Assembly (NCBI GenBank): GCA_002898115.1
Contig: BDTL01000069.1
Span: 1 to 6,665 of the forward strand
DNA: 6,665 nt
Reading direction: 5' to 3'
Source: a bacterium BMS3Bbin02
Lineage (GTDB): Bacteria > Actinomycetota > Acidimicrobiia > Spongiisociales > UBA5794
A model generated the notes under the pieces. That model did no database searches. It saw nothing but the letters and a program-made list of their open reading frames with translations, and was not told the origin of the DNA. A program made the position numbers and the translations under genes. Every line of letters begins with the position of its first letter. Position 1 is the stretch's first letter. Shown one piece after another: positions 1 to 5,554 of the stretch.

Positions 1-88
1 AAGTGGGTGTTCCCCTCCTCGTGCGCCCGACCACCTAACCGGCTCCGGTGTATACGGCGCTTCTTGGACGCCGACACGTGACAAGTAG
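1..88. other. Edge region without a supportable gene
   Basis: This stretch lies downstream of the glycosyltransferase stop codon. I see no gene here on either strand. On the minus strand there is a perfect AGGAGG at 14-19, but no ATG, GTG or TTG follows it before the window edge, so a further minus-strand gene starting just beyond position 1 is possible but unproven. A short 5-bp inverted repeat (GTGAC at 78-82, GTCAC at 88-92) overlaps the upstream stop codon and has no T-run, so it is not a convincing terminator. Confidence 0.5.
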
Positions 89-1168
89 TCACTTCTTGGC
101 GGTGAGCCGTTCTAGATCGGCCCGCATGCGATCGGCCGTAGCAGACCATGTGAACTCCGCCTCAACCATCACCCGACCAGCGGCTCCCATCGTGGCGAGC
201 AGTGAGCGGTCCGCATCGATCGCCCGAATCCGGTTGACAATGTCGTCAACTGAGGAGACGACATACCCCGTGGATCCGTGCCGCACAGTCTCCGGCGACC
301 CACCCGAGTCGCCAGCCAAGACCGGGAGTCCCGTGGCTGCAGCTTCGAGGAATACGAGACCGAGGCCTTCGATCTCGAGACCACCCCAGCGACTCTTGCA
401 CGGCATACAGAACACGTCCATGTCGCCGTAGAGGCGCGCAAGGCGCTCCCACGGAACATCGACTTCGATGCGGACCGCAACCGGGGATCTTGCTGCTGCC
501 TTGCGGATCGCATCCTCCTGGCGCCCGCGGCCCACGATGAGGATCTCGACCGCGATACCTTCAGCGTGGAGCATCTCGGCGGCTTTGATGAGTCGGAGTT
601 GGCCCTTTCTTGGGACGAACCGCGACACACAGCCGATCGTGATCGGTCCCGGCGGTAGTGGCCGGTCAATCTTGGAAAACCGGTCGGGATCAACACCACC
701 ACCCACGTAGCCGACGGCTCGGCCCGTCAGGCGCTCCAACCTCTGTTGAGTGAACTTTGATACAGCGAACAGCGCGTCGGCGTCCCGCAGAGGGCGTCGT
801 AACAACTGTCGAGCAACCGGAAAGGCGGCAGGGAGCGTGACTTCGGCTCCGTGACACAACACCGCGTAGGGAACACCGAGCTCATCGCGCAATGCACGTC
901 CAAGGAAGGCAAGTGGATGAGGTGCGCCAAACAAGATGAGATCCGGCTCGAATGCGCGGGCCTCGCTGAGTATCCATTGCTTCGTTGCACGCGTCGGCCA
1001 CATGAAGGCCCGTTCGGACCGTCTGACCCTTTCCTCATCCTCAGCCGGACCGTCGGCTGGTGCAAGTACCCGAACCTCATCCGGTAAGACCCTGAGCACA
1101 TTGCCAAGATATTGCTGTATCCCACCCGGCTTCGGCGGGTAGTCATTGGTGACGACAAGGAGTCGCAT
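89..1168 (-). CDS. GT4-family glycosyltransferase, PimB-like
   Basis: This 359-residue retaining glycosyltransferase has the GT-B fold and belongs to family GT4. It transfers a sugar from a nucleotide-sugar donor, probably at the inner face of the membrane. The N-terminal Rossmann half opens with a beta strand and TNDYPPKPGGIQ (residues 7-18), the acceptor-side glycine loop seen in phosphatidylinositol mannosyltransferase PimB and relatives. The donor half has SRFVPRKG (182-189), with R183 and K188 matching the phosphate-binding Arg/Lys. It also has the EX7E pair E267 and E275, then a GDSGGSPE loop (286-293). There is no signal peptide or membrane span. The start is ATG, 11 bp after the stop of the phosphatase gene, with AGGTAAGG spanning that stop as a probable ribosome binding site. 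The two genes are therefore likely co-transcribed. Family is certain from the motifs. Mannose as donor and a lipid (phosphoinositide) acceptor are inference from similarity to PimB; capsule or other glycolipid synthesis is possible. Confidence 0.93.
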   Translation of the reverse strand: MRLLVVTNDYPPKPGGIQQYLGNVLRVLPDEVRVLAPADGPAEDEERVRRSERAFMWPTRATKQWILSEARAFEPDLILFGAPHPLAFLGRALRDELGVPYAVLCHGAEVTLPAAFPVARQLLRRPLRDADALFAVSKFTQQRLERLTGRAVGYVGGGVDPDRFSKIDRPLPPGPITIGCVSRFVPRKGQLRLIKAAEMLHAEGIAVEILIVGRGRQEDAIRKAAARSPVAVRIEVDVPWERLARLYGDMDVFCMPCKSRWGGLEIEGLGLVFLEAAATGLPVLAGDSGGSPETVRHGSTGYVVSSVDDIVNRIRAIDADRSLLATMGAAGRVMVEAEFTWSATADRMRADLERLTAKK

Positions 1169-1179
1169 CGTGTGGTGCC

Positions 1180-2418
1180 TTACCTCAGATGTGGAGCCCT
1201 CAGATGTGGAGCGCTATTCCATGAGGCTAGTTGGGTGCCTCGAGGCGTGTAGATGACACGGGCGTAGGCGGTGTTACCGAGAATGCTGAGGTGTTTGCGT
1301 TTGGGATAGCCAAACCCCAAGACACCAAGTACGAACGCTCGCGAAGCACCGCCGTGGGACACCACCGCAACGGTCTCACCAACGTGGTCCTGTGCGAGCG
1401 AGTCGATCGCCGCCGTGACCCTTTTCTGGACGATCGAGAAGGTCTCTCCTGTAAGACCCCGTGGCCGGTCCTCATCAAGATCTCGAATCGCCACCCAATC
1501 GTCGGGGAACTGCTCAGCGATGTCGACGGGGCGCATACCCTCCCACACGCCAAAGTTCATTTCCTGGACATCAGTGACGGGACGTACATCCTTGGAGATT
1601 CTGTCAGCAACCTGCTTCGCCGTGTCCCGGGCGCGTCCGAGGGGCGAGGAGTACACGGCGCTGATCGGCAGCTTCAGGTCACCGAGTCGACGCGCTTGGC
1701 TGTGTCCCTCTGCAGAAAGCAGGCCCTCTTGCTGGCCTTGCCACTCGCCGTTGAGATTCGAATCGGTTTCCCCGTGACGGACCAGAATCACTTGCGTCTC
1801 ATCCTGGCGTGGCGCCGGGACCACCGGATCGAGGTGGGACGTGTCGTTGTAGGACGTGAATTCGATGTCATCAGCCGCAACTGTGATGCGAGTGAGCCCC
1901 GCGTTTGATAGCAGGCGGACGCTCCCCGGACGGGGACCCCCGAGCGCAACCGACGTGAACATCAATAGCGCGAGCCCGTGGCTGACCACAAGAATGCGGT
2001 CGCCGTCCGAAGCTGCATTCACGAGGTCCTGGAACGCCTCGTTGGTACGGGCCGCGACGTCGGTGAGCCGCTCATCATCGAGCAACACATCCTGTCGGCT
2101 CAACAGGGAACCATATTTTTCGGGGTATCGACCCGCGATCTCCTTGTGGGTGAGACCCTCCCACTCACCAACGCTCGGTTCACGCCACCGCGCATCTATC
2201 TCGAAATCGTCGCCGACGATTCCTCGAGCTGTTTGCCGGGTTCGTCCCAGCGGAGATACAACAACTCGATCAAACCGTTCAGCCGCGAGCCATCGTTGCA
2301 GGCGGGCGACCTGGTCAATCCCGGTCTCTGACAGAGTCGAGTTGTCACTCCCCTGCCAAAGTCCCCTGGCATTCCCTACTGTTTCCGCGTGCCGCACCAG
2401 CACTATCTCAACACTCAC
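1180..2418 (-). CDS. Tandem double-domain histidine phosphatase (phosphoglycerate mutase-like)
   Basis: This 412-residue cytosolic protein is made of two complete histidine-phosphatase domains joined head to tail. Domain 1 (about 1-197) has the phosphohistidine site R9-H10 in VRHAET, SPLGRTRQT (55-63), the acid E80 before GEWEG, and the second histidine H147 in VVSHG. Domain 2 (about 207-405) repeats the set: R214-H215 in VRHGET, SPLGRARDT (258-266), E286 before GVWEG, and H355 in VVSHGG. Both sites look intact, so both domains should hydrolyse or transfer phosphate. Family members act on phosphoglycerate, sugar phosphates, cobalamin precursors and other phosphoesters; the substrate cannot be read here. 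Most members are single-domain (about 200 residues), so this is a duplication-fusion. The start is GTG at 2418 with GGAAGGA five bases upstream; the overlapping ATG two bases earlier is out of frame. The gene is first in an operon with the glycosyltransferase. The C-terminus carries a duplicated APHLR (see repeat). Confidence 0.93.
   Translation of the reverse strand: MSVEIVLVRHAETVGNARGLWQGSDNSTLSETGIDQVARLQRWLAAERFDRVVVSPLGRTRQTARGIVGDDFEIDARWREPSVGEWEGLTHKEIAGRYPEKYGSLLSRQDVLLDDERLTDVAARTNEAFQDLVNAASDGDRILVVSHGLALLMFTSVALGGPRPGSVRLLSNAGLTRITVAADDIEFTSYNDTSHLDPVVPAPRQDETQVILVRHGETDSNLNGEWQGQQEGLLSAEGHSQARRLGDLKLPISAVYSSPLGRARDTAKQVADRISKDVRPVTDVQEMNFGVWEGMRPVDIAEQFPDDWVAIRDLDEDRPRGLTGETFSIVQKRVTAAIDSLAQDHVGETVAVVSHGGASRAFVLGVLGFGYPKRKHLSILGNTAYARVIYTPRGTQLASWNSAPHLRAPHLR
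1183..1212 (-). repeat. Perfect 15-bp tandem duplication at the 3' end of the phosphatase gene
   Basis: Units 1183-1197 and 1198-1212 are identical (CCTCAGATGTGGAGC on the plus strand). Because 15 is a multiple of three, the frame is kept and the protein ends in APHLR-APHLR followed by TAA. The first copy matches the usual end of the domain (compare NDTSHL at the end of domain 1), and the second copy is an extra tail. It looks like a recent slippage event. Confidence 0.95.
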
Positions 2419-2423
2419 ATGGG

Positions 2424-2430
2424 TCCTTCC
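2424..2430 (-). promoter_or_regulatory. Ribosome binding site deciding the GTG start of the phosphatase gene
   Basis: On the minus strand GGAAGGA stands five bases before GTG at 2418. This supports GTG as the start, because the ATG two bases earlier would hit TGA at once. Confidence 0.7.
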
Positions 2431-2448
2431 ACTGGAAACGCCCGCACA

Positions 2449-2476
2449 AGGTTAGAGGACAGCCAGTCGTCCGGAA
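2449..2476 (-). promoter_or_regulatory. Candidate promoter of the phosphatase-glycosyltransferase operon
   Basis: On the minus strand TAACCT (2449-2454) fits a -10 of the TANNNT type. It would start the transcript near 2442, giving a leader of about 24 bases that contains the ribosome binding site. Sixteen bases upstream is TTCCGG (2471-2476), a poor -35 (only TT matches consensus), which lies inside the 15-bp palindrome. The weak -35 could mean dependence on a regulator. This is prediction only. Confidence 0.3.
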
Positions 2477-2483
2477 TCCGGAC
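2469..2483. promoter_or_regulatory. Perfect 15-bp palindrome in the divergent promoter region, candidate operator
   Basis: GTCCGGAATCCGGAC has two perfect 7-bp arms around a single central base, the form of a site for a dimeric regulator. It sits between the divergent phosphatase operon and small membrane protein gene. It covers the -35 zone of the candidate leftward promoter and reaches the edge of the -35 zone of the rightward one (positions -48 to -34 from the 2517 start). No regulator gene is present in the window, so the binding protein is unknown. Confidence 0.4.
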
Positions 2484-2484
2484 A

Positions 2485-2510
2485 TTGATAGAACCCCAGA
2501 TCGCTAAGAT
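2485..2510 (+). promoter_or_regulatory. Candidate leaderless promoter of the small membrane protein gene
   Basis: TAAGAT at 2505-2510 fits a -10 element and ends six bases before the ATG at 2517, which places the transcription start on the A of the start codon. TTGATA at 2485-2490 resembles a -35 (five of six), but the 14-base spacer is short, so the -10 carries most of the weight. The absence of a ribosome binding site upstream of the ATG agrees with a leaderless mRNA, which is common in actinobacteria. Confidence 0.45.
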
Positions 2511-2516
2511 CGCCTC

Positions 2517-2729
2517 ATGTACTACGCATTGTTGCCATCGTCTCAGCAGGCATCGACGGATCCGGTCGGTGGCGCCATCGTATGGGCGTTCGGACTTGCC
2601 ATAGTTATCGCCCTGTTCTTTGTGCTGCAACGAACCCAGAAGAAGGCCGATGCCCAGTACTGGGACCGCAAGAAACGCGAAGAGAACGCCAGGTTCAACG
2701 ACCCGGATATGCGGTCCGATCAACAATAG
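2517..2729 (+). CDS. Small single-span membrane protein of unknown function
   Basis: I do not recognise this 70-residue protein. It has a short polar N-terminus (1-16), one hydrophobic span (about 17-37, from VGGAIVWAF to FFVL), and then a highly charged tail (38-70, rich in K, R, E, D and Q) that would lie in the cytoplasm by the positive-inside rule. The tail around 42-60 could be a short amphipathic or coiled helix. The layout resembles small membrane anchors or accessory subunits, but no motif points to a function. Reality as a gene is supported by a sensible topology, a -10-like element at leaderless spacing, and an excellent terminator 50 bases after the stop. It is the only plus-strand gene here, divergent from the phosphatase operon and convergent with hppA. 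Confidence 0.72.
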   Translation: MYYALLPSSQQASTDPVGGAIVWAFGLAIVIALFFVLQRTQKKADAQYWDRKKREENARFNDPDMRSDQQ

Positions 2730-2779
2730 GACACGAACACCCCCTCGGCGCGCTCCGACCGATCCACCTCCCACAACGC

Positions 2780-2814
2780 TGAGGGCCACCCGATCGGGTG
2801 GCCCTCATTCTTTT
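2780..2814 (+). terminator. Strong intrinsic terminator between convergent genes
   Basis: Positions 2780-2807 form a perfect 28-base palindrome. It would fold as a 12-bp, mostly G/C stem with a four-base GATC loop and is followed by TTCTTTT (2808-2814). The T-run lies on the plus-strand side, so it best terminates the small membrane protein gene. Read from hppA on the minus strand, the same hairpin is followed by GCGTTGTGGG rather than a T-run, so it may slow or end that transcript less efficiently. Confidence 0.88.
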
Positions 2815-2829
2815 CGGTCGTAGAGATAG

Positions 2830-4908
2830 TTAGCCGACGAACGCCGATGCGAAGATCAGCGACACAATCGTCATCACCTTGATGACGATGTTCATCGCCG
2901 GACCGGCTGTGTCCTTGAATGGGTCACCGATGGTGTCACCGACAACCGCAGCCTTGTGAGCGTCGGAACCTTTGCCGCCGTGGGCACCGGCCTCAATGAA
3001 CTTCTTGGCGTTATCCCATGCTCCACCGGCGTTAGACATGAAGATCGCAAGCAGGAAACCGGTGATCAGTGCCCCGGCCAGAAGACCGCCAAGCGCTTCC
3101 ACGGAGATGAACCCGGTCACGATCGGCAGCGCAACGGCGAGCGTACCGGGAAGAAGCATCTCGCGCAACGCGGCCTTCGTCGAAATGTCAACACAACGGG
3201 CGCTGTCGGGACGGACTCCCTCTTTGCCTTCGCGCAGACCGGGAATCTCACGGAACTGACGCCGTACTTCCTCGATCATCTCAAACGCAGCTCGCCCGAC
3301 GGCCTTGATCGTCATCGATGCGAACAGGAATGGGAACATACCACCGATAAACAGACCAACCATGACCCGGATGTCAAGAATGTCGATTGCCGGCAGGTTG
3401 TCTCGACCGACGGCCTCGCGGAAGGTGAAGAACAGGGCGAGCGCCGTGACGGCTGCCGATGCGATGGCAAAACCCTTCGCGACGGCAGCAGTGGTGTTCC
3501 CGAGGGAGTCAAGAGCATCGGTGGTTTCGCGGACCTCTGCCGGCAGTCCGGCCATTTCGGCGATGCCACCTGCATTGTCGGCGATTGGACCATAGGCATC
3601 GACAGCAACAGTGATACCAAGTGTGGCCAACACGCCAATCGCGGCAATGGCGATGCCGTAGATGCCGGCGTTGTCGAATACGAAGGCGGCCTCACCACCC
3701 GCGTAGGCTCCGGCCATACCGGCCGCGACCACGATCACCGAGAAAGCGGCGGACCGCATGCCCTCGGCGATGCCCGCAAGCGCAACAGTGGCCGGCCCGG
3801 TTTCAGCCTGAGCGGCGATCTGCTTCACAACCCGGTAGTGGTCGGATGTGAAGACTTCGGAAATCTGCCCGATTGCGAGCCCGACAACGAGTCCGACAAC
3901 GACCGACGCGAAGAGTCCCCACACGTTCTCAACACCATCGAGACCACTGAACAGGATCGGAGTGAGAATCGCCACGGTGGCGACGGTTAGGCCGGCCGCA
4001 ACCCAGGTACCTTTGTGAAGAGCGGAAGCGAGACTTCCCTTACCCGGCTTCACGAAGAAGGAACCGATCACGGAAGCTCCCATGCCTACTGCTGCGATCA
4101 GCAGCGGGTACATGAAGGTTGCAAGCCTGAATCCCTCACTGGCAGCCGAGAAAGCGAACGATGCAAACACGATCGGCGCAATGAGTGACCCGACGTACGA
4201 CTCGAAAAGGTCGGCACCCATACCGGCAACGTCGCCGACGTTGTCGCCGACGTTGTCCGCAATGACGGCAGGGTTCCGGGGGTCATCCTCGGGGATACCG
4301 GCCTCGATCTTTCCGACGAGATCGGCGCCGATGTCGGCAGCCTTGGTATAGATACCACCACCGACACGAGAGAAGAGTGCGATTGTCGAGGCGCCAAGAC
4401 CGATTGCAGTGATAACACTGAAGGCATCTTCAAGCTCAAGGACAACTTCGAAGAAGAAATAGCCGAGCGAGAGCCCGAGCAGTCCGAGACCCGCGACGGT
4501 GAAGCCCATGACGGCCCCACCGCGAAACGCCAGTGGCAGAGCCTTGTTGATTCCGCCCTCCATTGCGGCCTGCGCGGTACGTGCATTGGCGGCGGTCGCG
4601 ACACGCATTCCGATGAAACCGGCAAGCGCCGATAACACCGCTCCAAAGATGTATGCAATGGCGCCCCAGGGACGACCCCAGTCGAGTAGGACGAAGATAA
4701 GAACAGCCATGACGGCGACAAAGCCGGCCACCGCGGTGTACTCACGGCGTAAGAACGCCATGGCACCAGCACGGATGTCCTGCATCAACTCAACCATGCG
4801 GTCATTGCCTGGAGGTGCCGCGTACACCTCCTTGGTGAAAATCCCGGCAAGCACCAAAGCACCTACACCGGCGGCCATGGCTATGTAAAGCCAGATCAGC
4901 GGATCCAC
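2830..4908 (-). CDS. hppA: K+-dependent membrane-bound ion-translocating pyrophosphatase
   Basis: This integral membrane enzyme hydrolyses cytoplasmic pyrophosphate and pumps Na+ and/or H+ out of the cell. Its 692 residues are full length for the bacterial family (about 16 spans expected). The catalytic site is intact: DIGADLVGK (192-200), DDPRNPAVIADNVGDNVGD (208-226), DAYGPIADNAGG (437-448), SNAGGAWDNAKK (625-636) and GDTIGDPFKDTAGP (657-670). At the K+ switch it reads GNTTAA (470-475) with A474 and A477, where K+-independent enzymes carry Lys and Thr, so it should require K+. E236 in DLFESYVG, with Gly four residues on, is the glutamate placement of Na+-pumping members rather than the plant-type H+ pumps. 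Na+ or dual Na+/H+ transport is therefore likely but not proven. The start is GTG, with GGGAG six bases upstream. It lies 115 bp after the trkH pair on the same strand, possibly under its own promoter. Confidence 0.98.
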   Translation of the reverse strand: MDPLIWLYIAMAAGVGALVLAGIFTKEVYAAPPGNDRMVELMQDIRAGAMAFLRREYTAVAGFVAVMAVLIFVLLDWGRPWGAIAYIFGAVLSALAGFIGMRVATAANARTAQAAMEGGINKALPLAFRGGAVMGFTVAGLGLLGLSLGYFFFEVVLELEDAFSVITAIGLGASTIALFSRVGGGIYTKAADIGADLVGKIEAGIPEDDPRNPAVIADNVGDNVGDVAGMGADLFESYVGSLIAPIVFASFAFSAASEGFRLATFMYPLLIAAVGMGASVIGSFFVKPGKGSLASALHKGTWVAAGLTVATVAILTPILFSGLDGVENVWGLFASVVVGLVVGLAIGQISEVFTSDHYRVVKQIAAQAETGPATVALAGIAEGMRSAAFSVIVVAAGMAGAYAGGEAAFVFDNAGIYGIAIAAIGVLATLGITVAVDAYGPIADNAGGIAEMAGLPAEVRETTDALDSLGNTTAAVAKGFAIASAAVTALALFFTFREAVGRDNLPAIDILDIRVMVGLFIGGMFPFLFASMTIKAVGRAAFEMIEEVRRQFREIPGLREGKEGVRPDSARCVDISTKAALREMLLPGTLAVALPIVTGFISVEALGGLLAGALITGFLLAIFMSNAGGAWDNAKKFIEAGAHGGKGSDAHKAAVVGDTIGDPFKDTAGPAMNIVIKVMTIVSLIFASAFVG

Positions 4909-4914
4909 AGATCA

Positions 4915-4919
4915 CTCCC
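4915..4919 (-). promoter_or_regulatory. Ribosome binding site of hppA
   Basis: On the minus strand GGGAG stands six bases before the GTG at 4908. It fixes that GTG as the start and gives a typical N-terminus (MDPLIWLYIAMAAG) leading straight into the first membrane span. Confidence 0.65.
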
Positions 4920-4926
4920 GAATACG

Positions 4927-4957
4927 AATAGACAGATTGCTCAGAGACGGGTTTCAA
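4927..4957 (-). promoter_or_regulatory. Weak candidate promoter for hppA
   Basis: In the 115-bp gap before hppA, the minus strand shows TTGAAA (4952-4957, five of six to the -35 consensus) and TCTATT (4927-4932, four of six to the -10). The 19-base spacer is longer than ideal. If real, hppA can be expressed independently of trkH. The rest of the gap shows only a 5-bp stem-loop (4970-4983) without a T-run. Confidence 0.22.
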
Positions 4958-5023
4958 TCGGCTCCAAGTGCGCCTGTCGGCGCTAGCCGTGTCTCATTCG
5001 GATGGAATCGTAGATGACGAATC

Positions 5024-5554
5024 TCAGCCTGTCGCATCGTCGCGGCGCCGGGACACCCCGAGTCCGATCGCGATTGCTATCAGAACGACGCCGACACCGG
5101 CTGGAATGACATCAGCCGTCTCCTCAAGAACCATCGCCGGCTCAAGCAGGGTGAGCTTCGAAACCTCCAGGTAACTCTCACCACCGCGATCCGGGTCGTG
5201 GTGTTTCCACACTCCCTCGAGTCGAACAACCGGACCCCTCTCACGATAACCGCCGGGTTCGGCGAGGCCCTCGATCAGGGCCGCAGGAAGCCTCACGCCG
5301 ATGCCAATGTTTGCTCCACCCAGATTCCCGAGAACGGTCGGGGAGTATACGTAGACGTCGTCATTGAGCTGAGTCCATACCGTGCCGTCGCTACGACGGC
5401 CGTAGTCGCCAATCAACTCGCCTTCGACCACGACCGCTCCCGCGTACCCCTCCGAGTCGTTGATGATATCGATGACGCGAGTCACGTCTCCCCCTGCGAA
5501 CACCGCCCCGGCTGTCGAGAACATGAAAACGAGTGCAATGACTGTCGAACGCAT
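5024..5554 (-). CDS. Secreted, C-terminally membrane-anchored protein coupled to trkH
   Basis: I cannot assign a function to this 176-residue protein. It has a signal peptide (1-20, hydrophobic core VIALVFMFSTAG, cleavage likely after AVFA), an extracytoplasmic domain (21-148), one membrane span (about 150-167) and a short basic tail SRRRDDATG, so it is a type I anchored protein. The soluble part is rich in beta strands. VVVEGELIGDYGRRSDGTVW (41-60) followed by LNDD, and VVRLEGVWK (109-117) further on, resemble an OB-fold barrel, a guess from pattern alone. I chose the ATG at 5554 because it overlaps the trkH stop as TAATG, has GAGGAAAG just upstream and begins the signal peptide directly. 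Longer in-frame starts at 5572 and 5629 would add a basic segment encoded inside trkH. The overlap implies translational coupling with the potassium transporter, so it may be an accessory or sensor for it. Confidence 0.87.
   Translation of the reverse strand: MRSTVIALVFMFSTAGAVFAGGDVTRVIDIINDSEGYAGAVVVEGELIGDYGRRSDGTVWTQLNDDVYVYSPTVLGNLGGANIGIGVRLPAALIEGLAEPGGYRERGPVVRLEGVWKHHDPDRGGESYLEVSKLTLLEPAMVLEETADVIPAGVGVVLIAIAIGLGVSRRRDDATG

Noticed and set aside
78..92. Inverted repeat GTGAC/GTCAC at the end of the glycosyltransferase gene
   Set aside because: The 5-bp stem overlaps the stop codon and lacks a T-run on the minus strand, so it is not a credible terminator.
1231..1908. Plus-strand open frame (225 codons) antisense to the tandem phosphatase gene
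   Set aside because: The minus-strand frame has intact catalytic motifs across the same bases, and the antisense product has no recognisable domain.
3880..3906. Repeated GACAACGA-type units within hppA
   Set aside because: They encode the glycine/valine-rich span VVVGLVVGLAIG, so codon reuse in a membrane helix explains them.
2956..3990. Long plus-strand open frame (344 codons) antisense to hppA
   Set aside because: It lies wholly inside the conserved pyrophosphatase and gives a low-complexity, hydrophilic product rich in G, D, R, E with no motif. It is an antisense shadow of a GC-rich gene.
4222..4258. Short direct repeat (GTTGTCGCCGAC twice) inside hppA
   Set aside because: It encodes the conserved catalytic DNVGDNVGD, which is repetitive in all family members, so it is not a separate element.
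4970..4983. Small stem-loop GCGCC-TGTC-GGCGC in the gap before hppA
   Set aside because: The stem is only 5 bp with no T-run on either strand, too weak to call a terminator or attenuator.
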